Of a stretch of DNA of 64,000 bases, positions 27,878 to 37,311 are shown in pieces (position 1 is the first letter of the stretch; every line of letters starts with the position of its first letter). The stretch comes from Chitinilyticum aquatile DSM 21506. GTDB taxonomy: Bacteria; Pseudomonadota; Gammaproteobacteria; Burkholderiales; Chitinibacteraceae. Both the position numbers and the translations under genes were made by a program. The stretch covers positions 434,001 to 498,000 of the forward strand of contig NZ_AUMS01000001.1 of NCBI RefSeq assembly GCF_000430805.1, in the 5' to 3' direction. The notes beneath the pieces were generated by a model. The model did no database searches. It worked only from the letters and a program-made list of their open reading frames with translations, and had not been told where the DNA came from.

Positions 27878-28310
27878 ACTGTACCGCCTGCTCGGCTGGG
27901 GCAGCCTGCGGACTTTGCGCTGCCGGAGCAATCGAAGCCCATGAATCTTTCAGATCACGCAGAAGAGTCAAAGCCTGATCGAGACGATCGGGATCATTGT
28001 GTAAATTACCCTCGAGCAGCAAATGCGCGATGTACTCATACAGGGCATCGAGATTCTCGGCGAGTTCGCCTCCGGCCTCGCGATCCAGACTCAGGCGCAA
28101 GCCGTCTTCGACAATTGCAATGGCCTTCGAAATTGCAGACCCCTTCTCGCTGATCTGCCCACTTTCCATATGAAGCTTTGCCAGCGTTACCGCCTTGATC
28201 GCCCCTTCATACAAAAGGATGATCAAACGATGCGGCGATGCTGTCGAGACATCAGCATCCAGACTTTGCACACCATAGGCAGACATTGCACGTCGCAAAT
28301 TAGCGCTCAT
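27864..28310 (-). CDS. fliS: Flagellin export chaperone FliS
   Basis: The 148-residue FliS binds the disordered C-terminus of flagellin and prevents early polymerisation. Family motifs: AYGVQSLDADVSTASPHRLIILLYEGAI (in parts), KGSAISKAIAIVEDGLRLSLD and LYEYIAHLLLEGNL. Length is normal apart from an Ala/Gln-rich tail. It lies 20 bp after fliD. Confidence 0.95.
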   Translation of the reverse strand: MSANLRRAMSAYGVQSLDADVSTASPHRLIILLYEGAIKAVTLAKLHMESGQISEKGSAISKAIAIVEDGLRLSLDREAGGELAENLDALYEYIAHLLLEGNLHNDPDRLDQALTLLRDLKDSWASIAPAAQSPQAAPAEQAVQYGRV

Positions 28311-28330
28311 GATGAGAAGCTCCTCTTGTA

Positions 28331-30337
28331 CTACTGAAATTTCGGCAAACTTGCCAATTGCTGGGTCAGCGAGCTGCTGGTTTGCTGCAATTGGGTCAGC
28401 ATCGTATCCAGCGCAACATACTGGGCGCGATAACGTGCTTCCAATGCGGTCATACGACGCTCGAATACCACTTTCTGCTGCTGGACGTCTTTGACGCTCT
28501 TGTTCAGTGAGTCCAGCTTGGTTCCAACGGTGCCTTTGGAATCAAGCATCGTAGCAACAGCCTTGTCAAGCTGGTATGCAAACCCCTGCGATACCGCCAG
28601 GGTTCCACGACTACCAGTTGCACCGCCTTGGACCTGCAATTTGAAGCCGTCATCGTTATAAAGTTTCTGGCCCTCGCCCTTCAAGGCAACACCATTCATT
28701 GTACCTGCAACATCCAACCCCGTTGTTGCCACCCCACCACTCAAACCAAGATCAGCATGAGAGCTGCTGATCGTCACACTCGACGCAGCGCCGTATTTCT
28801 GTGACGAAATACTCAGCTTGCCAGATCCGTCAATGGTCACGCTAACACTACTGCCAGCTGCTTTCAGCGAAGCATCCGAGTTGATGCGGGTTTGGAGTTC
28901 TGCGGCCAACTGTGCACCGGTATAAGTCCCCTGAGTCAAATCAACCGAAATCGCCTTGCCATCAACACTAAGAGACATACTCCGATTACCGGAAGTGATA
29001 GCCAGTTTTCCAGTGCCATCAAAGGCTACACTTCCTGCTGCCACATAGCTGCCCTGGGTAGCAAGCCGGCTTATATTCAAGGCATAATTACCCGTCGCCA
29101 GCGTCTTCCCAAGTGATTCGACTTTAAGTAAAGGATCATCAATACGGCCATTTGAAGCAAACAGGCTGGTAACGCCCTGGGGATCGTCGGCCATGGCCTT
29201 GGAAAGCTTGCTTTCATCCAGCTTCATCACACCTTCACGATCTATACTGATTCCAACCTGACTGAGGCGCTTCAGATTGCCGCCTGTAAAATCCAGCGCT
29301 TGATTCATTACACTGCGCAATTCTGATTCAATCACCCGCGGGCCATAATCACCGCTCAAAATTTGGGCATTAACGGATTCACCGGGCTTGGCATTGGCAA
29401 CATCTGCCTTGGTCAGGCCACGCATGGTGGAAATAAGCTCATTGTAGGATTTGACCATTTCCTTCAAGGGGGCACTGATGGATGCTGCATTCTTGCTGAC
29501 GTCAACTTTGACACCAGTGGTTGTTTCCTTGAGAAGATTCAGCGTCAAGCCATCAATCGCATCAGTCACGGTATTGCTCGGCTTGGTAATTGCAATTCCA
29601 TCAATTTTGAATATGGCATCCTTCGCAGCCATATTCTGCGTCAGATTGGAAACCGTGCCAGTACTTGATGCGTTATATGCAAATGCAGACAGGCCTGTCA
29701 TGTCGATATTGGCAGCCGCAGCTCCCCCTTCATCGACGCTGATGCGCATGGCGCTATTACTACCGGTTTCATTCGAAGACAGTGCGAGGCGATAGCCTGT
29801 GCCATCATTGACAATGCTCGCGGTTACGCCGGCATTGGCCTTGTTGATGGCATCGCGCATACCCGTCAGTGAATTATTGCTGGCATCAATCGTAATTGAT
29901 GCACCCGTACGACTGGGGTTCTGGACAAACTCCCCACTTGCATAGCTACCGAAGTCAATCGTCAATTTACCCAGACCTACTTCATCGCTCGTCTTTGTAA
30001 AAACCTTGCTGGCCAATTTTTGCGATGAAGCCAGCTGAGTGACCTCAATATTGTACTTGCCGGCCTGGACAGTAGAACCGGCAGAGACCTTCACCGCCGC
30101 ATCATCCGACGAGCTCGCACTGGTCGAACCGACATAACTCGCCACATTATTCAGCTTTGCCAGCGCGGCCTGAAAAGAGGACAACCCTCCTTTTATCGTG
30201 CCGTACGCACTGATTTTGGCTTGCAGACTTACTTCCTTCACAGACATTTTCTGTGCAGGCTGCCGCTCAATGGCCATCAACTGACTAACGATACTGTTAA
30301 TATCGATGCCACTCATACCGCCAGTAGTGATTGCCAT
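28331..30337 (-). CDS. fliD: Flagellar filament cap protein FliD
   Basis: The 668-residue filament cap (HAP2) protein assembles at the filament tip and folds incoming flagellin. N-terminal MSGIDINSIVSQLMAIERQP and the C-terminal helical region with LTQLQQTSSSLTQQLASL are typical. The centre is Ser/Thr/Ala/Gly-rich as in other FliD. It is longer than E. coli FliD (468) and similar to the longer variants of polar flagella. It precedes fliS and follows flaG. Confidence 0.94.
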   Translation of the reverse strand: MAITTGGMSGIDINSIVSQLMAIERQPAQKMSVKEVSLQAKISAYGTIKGGLSSFQAALAKLNNVASYVGSTSASSSDDAAVKVSAGSTVQAGKYNIEVTQLASSQKLASKVFTKTSDEVGLGKLTIDFGSYASGEFVQNPSRTGASITIDASNNSLTGMRDAINKANAGVTASIVNDGTGYRLALSSNETGSNSAMRISVDEGGAAAANIDMTGLSAFAYNASSTGTVSNLTQNMAAKDAIFKIDGIAITKPSNTVTDAIDGLTLNLLKETTTGVKVDVSKNAASISAPLKEMVKSYNELISTMRGLTKADVANAKPGESVNAQILSGDYGPRVIESELRSVMNQALDFTGGNLKRLSQVGISIDREGVMKLDESKLSKAMADDPQGVTSLFASNGRIDDPLLKVESLGKTLATGNYALNISRLATQGSYVAAGSVAFDGTGKLAITSGNRSMSLSVDGKAISVDLTQGTYTGAQLAAELQTRINSDASLKAAGSSVSVTIDGSGKLSISSQKYGAASSVTISSSHADLGLSGGVATTGLDVAGTMNGVALKGEGQKLYNDDGFKLQVQGGATGSRGTLAVSQGFAYQLDKAVATMLDSKGTVGTKLDSLNKSVKDVQQQKVVFERRMTALEARYRAQYVALDTMLTQLQQTSSSLTQQLASLPKFQ

Positions 30338-30400
30338 TTCCCCACCTCTTCAAGCAAACTGCCGTACAGATTAATTCTGCACAACACATGAAACAATAAA

Positions 30401-30799
30401 TCAAGCCTTATCCCTAACCAGCAAACCCTGCAACTTGTCAATAGCTTTCGCAATATTCAGGACTTCTTGCGATGGAATTTGGCGCAATATTTCTTTGGAC
30501 TGCGTATCGACCAATTTTACCATTTTAATCTTGGTATCTTCATCCGTTGAAAACTCAAGCCCTACATCCTTGTTCAGGGTCTTGATCGTCTCATTGATCT
30601 GCTTCACAGCTTCATCAATCTGACGTGCCTGCTCCTTGGGATCAATGGCCTGCACTGCATCGCGACTAGCCTCGACCGGCTTGGCGGTTTCATTTGCCAG
30701 CCTGGAAGATGTTTGGGTCGTCATTTGCGACCGGACAGCTTCATCGCCTTTGGGCAACGGCTGCTGTGTTGCGCCTACTGAATTGATTTGCATGGCCAT
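30401..30799 (-). CDS. flaG: Flagellar protein FlaG
   Basis: The 132-residue protein has the FlaG core in its C-terminal half: INETIKTLNKDVGLEFSTDEDTKIKMVKLVDTQSKEILRQIPSQEVLNIAKAID (quoted only as family region 68-122 with key motifs LEFSTDE and IRQIP-like LRQIPSQE). FlaG influences filament length in polar flagella. It lies between fliC and fliD, the usual place. Confidence 0.9.
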   Translation of the reverse strand: MAMQINSVGATQQPLPKGDEAVRSQMTTQTSSRLANETAKPVEASRDAVQAIDPKEQARQIDEAVKQINETIKTLNKDVGLEFSTDEDTKIKMVKLVDTQSKEILRQIPSQEVLNIAKAIDKLQGLLVRDKA

Positions 30800-30814
30800 A
30801 CTCCTTTTGGACAG

Positions 30815-30842
30815 ATGCCCCGAAGCCTGCGCTCCGGGGCAT
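30815..30842 (-). other. Stem-loop between fliC and flaG
   Basis: ATGCCCCG and C(C)GGGGCAT form a stem around AAGCCTGCGCT. There is no T-run on the transcript strand, so it is more likely an RNA-processing or stabilising hairpin than a full terminator. It could help explain high fliC relative to flaG mRNA. Confidence 0.45.
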
Positions 30843-30872
30843 TTTCAGTTTACTCCAGCACTAGCCTGAAGT

Positions 30873-32312
30873 TTAGCCACGCAGCAGGCTCAGGACCTGG
30901 TTCGGCAGAGCATTTGCCTGTGCCAGCATCGCAGTACCCGCTTGCTGCAACACCTGCGAACGAGTCAGGTCAGCCGTTTCCTTGGCAAAGTCGGTATCAC
31001 GAATGCGGCTACGTGATGCAGACAGGTTTTCCGAAGTGGTTGCCAGGTTCTTGATGGTGGTTTCAAACCGCGACTGGATAGCACCGTAGTTGGCACGAAC
31101 ATTATTGATATTGTTCAGTGCCTGATCAACGATGCGAATTGCCATCGTTGCCGATTCTGCGGAACCCACGCTGATAGTGCTTACCGTGTTATTAGAGTCC
31201 GACTTGGTTGTTTTGAAATTAACATTAGCAGGACCACCCAAGCTAAAGCCACTAGTAGAATCAAGGTTGATAACCCCTTGAGCCTCGATGCCACCAGCAG
31301 TCAGGGCAACACCAGCAACATAGCTGATCGTTCCTTGGGCACGCTGCCCACCGGTAGCCATATTGATGACATTGGATGATCCCAATGTAATGGATTGGCC
31401 AGAGTCGTTCAAGATATCGATGCCAGTACCGGCTTTGTTAACTTGTGCGGTGACACCGGTTTCAGACGACTTCTTATTGATTTCACTGACAGCTTGAGCG
31501 AAATCATCTGCACTATTGGCACCTACACCAATATTGAAGGTTACATTGACCGCAGTCGAATTATTCGACTTGATGCTGATGGTATTGGAGCCGGACGATG
31601 TAAATGTCAAACGCGCCAGGGTACGAGCAGATGCAGAAACGCCAGTCGCTTCGGACTTGGAGTTAATCTTGTCTGCCAAATCTTTCGCGCTATCGCCTGC
31701 AAGAACGGCAACCGTAGCGCGAGTCAGACCATTGATCACCAACGAGCCGGCAGTCAAGTTTGCTGCTGCAGCAGCGGCAACGGCAGAACCTCCAATCGTG
31801 TTCAGACCATACTTATTGGTACGTACATCGGCCGAACCAACGGTAATCACCTGATTTGCATTGGCGCCGACCTGGAAGGTCATCGACCCGTTCGAGCCGT
31901 TCATCAGCTTCAGGCCGTTGAATTCAGTGGTGTTTGCAATGCGTTCCAGTTCGCCGACCAGATTCGACACTTCGGCGTTCAGTGCCTGGCGGTCGCTACC
32001 CGAATTGGAGCCGTTAACCGACTGTACAGCCAGCTCACGAATACGTTGCAGGATGTCGCCACTGGACTGGAGGGAGCCTTCAGCCGTTTGCGACAGGGAA
32101 ATGCCGTCATTTGCGTTGCGACGAGCCTGATCCAGGCCACGAATCTGACTGGTCATGCGCTCGGAAATCGCCAGACCAGCTGCATCATCCTTGGCGCTAT
32201 TAATGCGCAGACCAGAGGAAAGGCGCTGCAGCGAGGTGTTGAGTGAGTTGGCGGAGTTGGCCAGATTGCGCTGCGAGTTCAGCGAGGGCACGTTTGTGTT
32301 AATGACTTGCAT
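30873..32312 (-). CDS. fliC: Flagellin FliC
   Basis: The 479-residue filament subunit. The conserved N-terminal D0/D1 ([34 protein letters not shown]) and C-terminal D1/D0 ([36 protein letters not shown]) flank a variable Ser/Thr/Asn/Ala-rich region (about 165-390). That region is the exposed surface where glycans are attached in other species. A FliA promoter lies about 80 bp upstream. It is preceded on the same strand by the pse operon. Confidence 0.96.
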   Translation of the reverse strand: MQVINTNVPSLNSQRNLANSANSLNTSLQRLSSGLRINSAKDDAAGLAISERMTSQIRGLDQARRNANDGISLSQTAEGSLQSSGDILQRIRELAVQSVNGSNSGSDRQALNAEVSNLVGELERIANTTEFNGLKLMNGSNGSMTFQVGANANQVITVGSADVRTNKYGLNTIGGSAVAAAAAANLTAGSLVINGLTRATVAVLAGDSAKDLADKINSKSEATGVSASARTLARLTFTSSGSNTISIKSNNSTAVNVTFNIGVGANSADDFAQAVSEINKKSSETGVTAQVNKAGTGIDILNDSGQSITLGSSNVINMATGGQRAQGTISYVAGVALTAGGIEAQGVINLDSTSGFSLGGPANVNFKTTKSDSNNTVSTISVGSAESATMAIRIVDQALNNINNVRANYGAIQSRFETTIKNLATTSENLSASRSRIRDTDFAKETADLTRSQVLQQAGTAMLAQANALPNQVLSLLRG

Positions 32313-32392
32313 GATCGTTCTCCTTGGTGTGAGAGGGCATCTCGGCTAAGGGAGCTTAGTCGTTCACGACTGCCCGACTGCTCTTGGTGCAT

Positions 32393-32419
32393 ATATCGAC
32401 CGTATCCAAGGCAACTTTA
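32393..32419 (-). promoter_or_regulatory. FliA (sigma-28) promoter of fliC
   Basis: On the minus strand: TAAA (32419-32416), 15 bp spacer, GTCGATAT (32400-32393). Same spacing as the flgM and pseB promoters, one base different in the -10. No clear terminator was found between it and the stop of the upstream TPR gene, so pse-operon transcripts could run into fliC. Confidence 0.8.
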
Positions 32420-32554
32420 GCAAGATTTCACTTTTTCCAACAAAATAGGTCCATCGCCGTCGGCAGGCTCAAAAACCCAGAAAACAATAACGTATAGGCC
32501 TGCATCCATTTAAAATAAAGATCCACACAAGCATACAACATAGGGTATATAAGA

Positions 32555-34462
32555 TCAGCTCGTAAGCCCGGCCAGAATCTGACGCAACCTGGCAAAAACG
32601 CAGGTCCATGATTCATCATATGCACGAAGCATGGGCTGCACGGTTGGCAGCCATGGATAGTGCTCGGTACCAAACATGAAATAATCAATGCAGTACCCCA
32701 TGCGCAGTACCGGCCGGCCAACACAGGCACCAAGAACCGAAATCGTGTTGCATGGCGCCATCACAAGGTCGCAGGCGCGCAGAAGGGCGGCTGATGCATC
32801 AAGATCGTCAAGATGATCCACATCTTCGAAGAGGTGAAATCGGTCTCCAAGACGGGCACGCAAATCAGCGACTTCCTCATCGCTTATGCCGTACTGCGCA
32901 CACACCCACTGTATTCCAGGCAAATCAAACAGCGGCTGCCAGAATTCCAAATCTGGATAATGATGATCACGGCGCAAACCGCGGCGTATGCTGCGCCAGG
33001 AAAAGGCAACCCGCAAACCCGCAGGCAAAGCAGCAACACGTTCCTGCAAATTGGCAGCCAACCCTTCATCCAGCACCAACTCAATCGCTTTCCCTGCAAA
33101 GTCTTCGAGCCTGTTGCGATAAAACTTGCCCAGAGAGGCAAGCGAAATCACATAATCATAGTCATCACGGAGTGTCGCCTCATTACAAGCATCAATCGAG
33201 AAAACATCAATCTCAGGGAAAGTGCGCTTCATCAGGCTATAGAGCTTCGGCTGGCATCCAAAGCCGATTTTTGCTGCATTGGCAGGCAAATCCAGCAGCA
33301 TACTTGAAAACAGCAGCTCATCTCCCACACCTTGCTCACGCAAAACCAGCAGCCGCTTGCCATCCAATGCTTCACCTTGCCAAACAGGAATCCCCAGCTC
33401 AAAATATGTTGATGAGGACTCATTTAAACGCCCCTCATACAAAGGCCAAGCATCCTTAAGCCGCCCCATGCAAAAATAGGAAGTCCCCAAATTCGTTTGG
33501 TAATGCACATTCCCCGGGCGTGCAGCAAGGGCCATTTCGCCATATCTCGCAGACTCCTCCAGAAAACCCATGTCACGCAATATATTATTCAGATGATGAT
33601 AAATACGTGGGTCATCTGGATTAGCCAAAGCCGCAGCTTTATAACAAGCCACAGCATCTCCGAACCGCTCTAGGGATTTATAGAGGGCGGCTTTATTTAC
33701 CAGTGCTTGCTTACTAGCAGGATTTATCGCAAGCGCCATATCAAAGGCCCGCATGGCCTCATCAGCCTCATCTGCAGCCATGTGAGCAGCCCCCAGATCC
33801 TCCCACGCAGAAGCTAGCTGCCTCTTATCACCACCACTTCGATCGATGATGCCAATGCATTTTCTAGCCACTTCTTTAGCTTCAGAAGCTTTTCCATTGG
33901 ATATCAAGATCTCAAAATATCTACTCAAAAATTCAATGTTTTCATTATTCTTATAATCCGTTCCCTCAACCACCATCAGAGCCTGGGAAAAATGTCCGGC
34001 ATTTGCCCACATCATCCCGAGCAATGAAGCCACATCGGGATCACTGCGATCACGTTTATACAGATCAATAAGAATCTCTTCCGCCGCCTTGGGATCTCCT
34101 TGGTGATGAAGCTCCACAGCATAATAAATAGCCGCCTCTTTACTGGACGGCAGTATCTGATAGGCAAGCTTTGAAAATTTCAACGCCCCATCGCGATTAT
34201 TTAAATTAACATATATCTTTGCAAGTAAAACCGCCGCATCATATGAGGCATTATCCAGATCAAACGCGCGAAGCGCAGCCATTTCCGCCTCATCATATTT
34301 AGCAAGCATGGCAGCAAGAGAACCATAGAGGAGTTGCGAACCATAATGGTCACGCAGTCCTTCCTCGTTTTTCCTCGCAATTCTGTAAGCTCGCTCAATA
34401 TCGCCCTTCATGCCAATATCACGTGCAAGAGCCATATTTTTCAATGCGGCAGTTTTATTCAT
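32555..34462 (-). CDS. TPR-glycosyltransferase, FlmG-like candidate flagellin glycosyltransferase
   Basis: The 635-residue protein has about eight tetratricopeptide-type repeats (residues 10-325; for example GSLAAMLAKYDEAEMAALRAFDLD and DEADEAMRAFDMALAINPASK, key positions A, Y/F, P) followed by a GT-B-like domain (330-635) with VLREQGVGDELLFSSML and a C-terminal acceptor/nucleotide-site segment around MAPCNTISVLGACVGRPVL. Caulobacter FlmG has the same architecture: its TPR part binds flagellin and its GT part adds pseudaminic acid. Here the gene ends a pse operon and lies next to fliC, so the same role is inferred. The 5' half is clearly more AT-rich than the neighbouring genes, hinting at separate ancestry. 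No Maf-type transferase is seen. Confidence 0.75.
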   Translation of the reverse strand: MNKTAALKNMALARDIGMKGDIERAYRIARKNEEGLRDHYGSQLLYGSLAAMLAKYDEAEMAALRAFDLDNASYDAAVLLAKIYVNLNNRDGALKFSKLAYQILPSSKEAAIYYAVELHHQGDPKAAEEILIDLYKRDRSDPDVASLLGMMWANAGHFSQALMVVEGTDYKNNENIEFLSRYFEILISNGKASEAKEVARKCIGIIDRSGGDKRQLASAWEDLGAAHMAADEADEAMRAFDMALAINPASKQALVNKAALYKSLERFGDAVACYKAAALANPDDPRIYHHLNNILRDMGFLEESARYGEMALAARPGNVHYQTNLGTSYFCMGRLKDAWPLYEGRLNESSSTYFELGIPVWQGEALDGKRLLVLREQGVGDELLFSSMLLDLPANAAKIGFGCQPKLYSLMKRTFPEIDVFSIDACNEATLRDDYDYVISLASLGKFYRNRLEDFAGKAIELVLDEGLAANLQERVAALPAGLRVAFSWRSIRRGLRRDHHYPDLEFWQPLFDLPGIQWVCAQYGISDEEVADLRARLGDRFHLFEDVDHLDDLDASAALLRACDLVMAPCNTISVLGACVGRPVLRMGYCIDYFMFGTEHYPWLPTVQPMLRAYDESWTCVFARLRQILAGLTS

Positions 34463-35034
34463 ATCACCTTGCTCAAGAAAGCTGCATATTTATAGACATC
34501 AACAGGGCATCCGCCATGCAATTCCTGGCCAGCCAGCACTGCCTCCCGGTGCATCACGGATTGCTCAAGAATCGCACACATGGGCTCATTCACAGACAAT
34601 GTTCCTGCCGTTACCTTCCTAATGCGACAAGAACTCAGCAAAAACGCAAGCAATGTATTCCAGGCATCACGCCCATATCCCTTACCCCGCACTTCCGCAG
34701 CGCCAAGAAGAATACCGACATCAGCCGTATCATGCTGCAGGCTGGCATACACTGTCATCGTTCCAACCATCTTGCCGCTAGCGACATCATCAATGGCAAT
34801 GAAGCGATTGCTCGTCCCGTGGAAACTGGCTGCATAAGCTGCACAGCTTTCCAGCGAATGCACATAGAAGCGCTGCCTGCTGTAGGCAACGATCTGTGGG
34901 TCATTCAGCCAGCCAACATATTCAGGGGATATATCTGCAGCACGAAAATCCCGCAGGTGCACAAGAGCTCCATATAGCTGCAACCCAGGGGCAGATTCGC
35001 TTACGGACCAAGGCCAAGTTGTTTCATCGCGCAT
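34459..35034 (-). CDS. GNAT-family N-acetyltransferase
   Basis: A 191-residue acetyltransferase of the RimJ/RimL-like group: LRDFRAADISPEYVGWLND near the N-terminus and the acetyl-CoA loop VRGKGYGRDA. In nonulosonic-acid clusters such enzymes acetylate amino sugars (PseH role), but a second GNAT is fused to PseG here, so this one may act on the amine made by the adjacent DegT enzyme. ATG at 35034 (GGA 8 bases upstream) overlaps the preceding gene by 11 bp; a start at 35085 is possible. It overlaps the TPR gene by 4 bases. Confidence 0.8.
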   Translation of the reverse strand: MRDETTWPWSVSESAPGLQLYGALVHLRDFRAADISPEYVGWLNDPQIVAYSRQRFYVHSLESCAAYAASFHGTSNRFIAIDDVASGKMVGTMTVYASLQHDTADVGILLGAAEVRGKGYGRDAWNTLLAFLLSSCRIRKVTAGTLSVNEPMCAILEQSVMHREAVLAGQELHGGCPVDVYKYAAFLSKVI

Positions 35035-36289
35035 ACCGTTTCCATACCTTGCGTATCGATTTGCTGATGTCATCAAGATCGTCAACAGTCAGTGCTGAAT
35101 GGCAAAAATCACCCAGCAACAATTCAGTCGAATACATGCGCTCAGCCACAGGGCAACTTCCGCGCGAGTAATCCAGCATATTGCGCGCTTCAGTAAACGG
35201 ATAGCCATGCGCTCCAAAGGCGATGCGCTGCTGGTAGAGTGGCTGCAAGTACAGCGGCTCGACATAGCCCTGACGCAGTGGAATACCCTCGGCGCATACT
35301 GCAGCGACAAACTCTTCGCGGGGTACGCCAAATTTGGCGGAATCGAATTTCATCGCGTAGACGTAGTAGCCATGCGTGCAGCCCTCCTGCACCAGGGGCT
35401 GCGCAATACCGGCAAGCTCAGCCATGCAGGACCGCAGATAATCGGCATTCTGCTGCCGTTTTGCGACCAGAGCAGGTAATTTCTTCAGCTGCTCGCCGGC
35501 GATTGCAGCCTCGATCTCTGTCATCCGGTAGTTGAAACCGACCATATTGACCAGGTTTTCCACTCCCTTTCCCTTCACAACCACTTCGCCATGGTTGCGA
35601 ATCAGCTGCAAACGCTCTGCCAGCGCCGGATCGTCGGTCACTGCCACACCACCTTCGCCGCAGTGAATGGTCTTGTGATAATTCAGGCTGTAAACACCAA
35701 TGTCAGCCAGCGTACCGGCCGGACGATCGTGATAGCTTGCTCCGGGTGCCTGCGCGCAATCTTCGATCACCACCAGACCATGTTCGTGAGCCAGAGCCAT
35801 GATGCCGTCGAAATCAGCCGGATGACCGAAGATATCGACAACAATGATGGCCTTGGTTTGCGACGTAATCCGGGCAGCGATGGTCGCCGGAGAAATGCAG
35901 AAGGTATCAGGATCAATATCGGCAAACACCGGAATCCCGCCATAGACCAGGGCTGCGGCAGCCGACGCCGACATGGTATAGGGCGAGACGATTACCTCGT
36001 CACCTGGTGAAACTCCTGCGGCACCGACGGCCGCATAGAGTGCCGAGGTAGCCGAATTCATGCTGACGGCGTGGGCAATACCAAAATGAGCTTCCCAGGC
36101 CCTCTCCAGCGCCTGCACACAGGGGCCGCCATAGAAATCGGGCGACCAGGTTCCCAGAAATTGGGACAGGATGCCGCGATCCAGCACCGCATTGACTGCA
36201 GCACGCTCCTCTTCACCCAGTGTGTTGTACAGCGGCATGGAGGTAGTTCGTACCGGGTTTCCACCTTCAATCGCCAATTTCTCTGCCAT
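35024..36289 (-). CDS. DegT/DnrJ/EryC1/StrS sugar aminotransferase (second in operon)
   Basis: The 421-residue PLP enzyme has the family active-site lysine Lys206 in LNYHKTIHCGEGG, and GFNYRMTEIEAAI further on. Such enzymes transaminate keto-sugar nucleotides. It is distinct from PseC (380 residues) in the same operon and carries a longer N-terminus with GGNPVR, as in StrS/ArnB-like branches. ATG at 36289 follows AAGGGA and overlaps the stop of the preceding gene (TGATG). With the neighbouring Gfo/Idh dehydrogenase and GNAT it could form a second amino-sugar branch: oxidation, transamination, N-acetylation. The exact substrate is unknown. Confidence 0.87.
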   Translation of the reverse strand: MAEKLAIEGGNPVRTTSMPLYNTLGEEERAAVNAVLDRGILSQFLGTWSPDFYGGPCVQALERAWEAHFGIAHAVSMNSATSALYAAVGAAGVSPGDEVIVSPYTMSASAAAALVYGGIPVFADIDPDTFCISPATIAARITSQTKAIIVVDIFGHPADFDGIMALAHEHGLVVIEDCAQAPGASYHDRPAGTLADIGVYSLNYHKTIHCGEGGVAVTDDPALAERLQLIRNHGEVVVKGKGVENLVNMVGFNYRMTEIEAAIAGEQLKKLPALVAKRQQNADYLRSCMAELAGIAQPLVQEGCTHGYYVYAMKFDSAKFGVPREEFVAAVCAEGIPLRQGYVEPLYLQPLYQQRIAFGAHGYPFTEARNMLDYSRGSCPVAERMYSTELLLGDFCHSALTVDDLDDISKSIRKVWKRYAR

Positions 36290-37308
36290 CACAATCCCTT
36301 CATCTTTTCCAATTCGTATCGTATACGACTAGATGCATTTATTTCATTGGGCTTCATGATCATACACCCATGCGTATTCCTTTGCCGCAGCCGAACCAGC
36401 AATTCCGGAAATCCATAGGCACGCACAATCGCCCCTTGTTCCTGCCAGGGCAGCCCATCTGTACAGGCTGTCATGCCGGGCTGGTAACTGAGCACAGGGC
36501 AGCCCAACGCAGCTGCCTCCAGCAGCAGCATGGAACTGATCCCCAGTACTTTATCGGCAGCACACAGGCAATCGTAAATATCATCCGCTTTCAGCAAAGC
36601 GAAATCCGCCCAGTCACTCGTAAACTCGCAAGCGGGTTCGCGTGGATGTTGCCGCAGACGCAAGGCCACAGGCAGCTGCAACTCGGCAAGCGCACGCTGT
36701 ATATCCTGCAGAATCTGCAACTCATCCAGCCCGCCCCGCCCCGTCAGGGCAGCCATCTCGCGCAGAGGCTGGGAGACAAATATCCATAACTCTTTCCCGG
36801 CAGCCACATGATTGATGCGGCGGATTTCAGCTTTACGCGTAGCGGTCAACGGCGGACGCCGACCAAGCTGCTCCAGCACCGGAACCCCGGCAACACACAA
36901 GCGCTCGGCCGGCAAGCCGGCATCTGCTGCCGCAGCAAGTGCCGCCCCATCTGGCAGGCCGATCCGGTCAGGAAAAACAGGCTTGCCATCCGCTGTGGTA
37001 AAACGTGCCAGGTAGTTGCTCCAGAAATCCACCACGGCAAATGAAGGTATGCCTGCCGCCTTCGCGGCTTGCCACCAGTGCAATTCATGCATCATGGCGT
37101 TGACTGAGGTTGCCGTCAGCAACACATCACAATCGCTCAGATCAGGAGTTTCCGCTGATACAACAACCCAGCCCTCAGCAGCCCAGCGGGCAAGAGTCGA
37201 GCCATAGGCAAAAAGGCGCAGCGAAAAGCCAGCATCCCGCAACTCCTGCAAAACCGGCAGGAGCACATTTCCACCTCCGGGATCGCCCGCAACAACGGCC
37301 ACGCGCAT
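36289..37308 (-). CDS. GT-B-fold protein, putative glycosyltransferase or epimerase-like
   Basis: The 339-residue protein starts with a Gly-rich loop VVAGDPGGGNVLLPVLQEL and has a second Rossmann-like half with SQPLREMA, LRLRQHPRE and ISSMLLLEAAALGCPVLSYQPG, the layout of GT-B enzymes such as UDP-GlcNAc 2-epimerase and CMP-sugar transferases. No family name can be given. It lies between the Gfo/Idh and DegT genes in the operon, with ATG at 37308 three bases after the preceding stop codon. It may transfer or prepare the operon's sugar. Confidence 0.65.
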   Translation of the reverse strand: MRVAVVAGDPGGGNVLLPVLQELRDAGFSLRLFAYGSTLARWAAEGWVVVSAETPDLSDCDVLLTATSVNAMMHELHWWQAAKAAGIPSFAVVDFWSNYLARFTTADGKPVFPDRIGLPDGAALAAAADAGLPAERLCVAGVPVLEQLGRRPPLTATRKAEIRRINHVAAGKELWIFVSQPLREMAALTGRGGLDELQILQDIQRALAELQLPVALRLRQHPREPACEFTSDWADFALLKADDIYDCLCAADKVLGISSMLLLEAAALGCPVLSYQPGMTACTDGLPWQEQGAIVRAYGFPELLVRLRQRNTHGCMIMKPNEINASSRIRYELEKMKGL

Positions 37309-37311
37309 CAA

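Noticed and set aside
35912-35919. ATATCGGC inside the DegT gene as a FliA -10
   Set aside because: No TTTA at the required 15 bp spacing and it lies within coding sequence.
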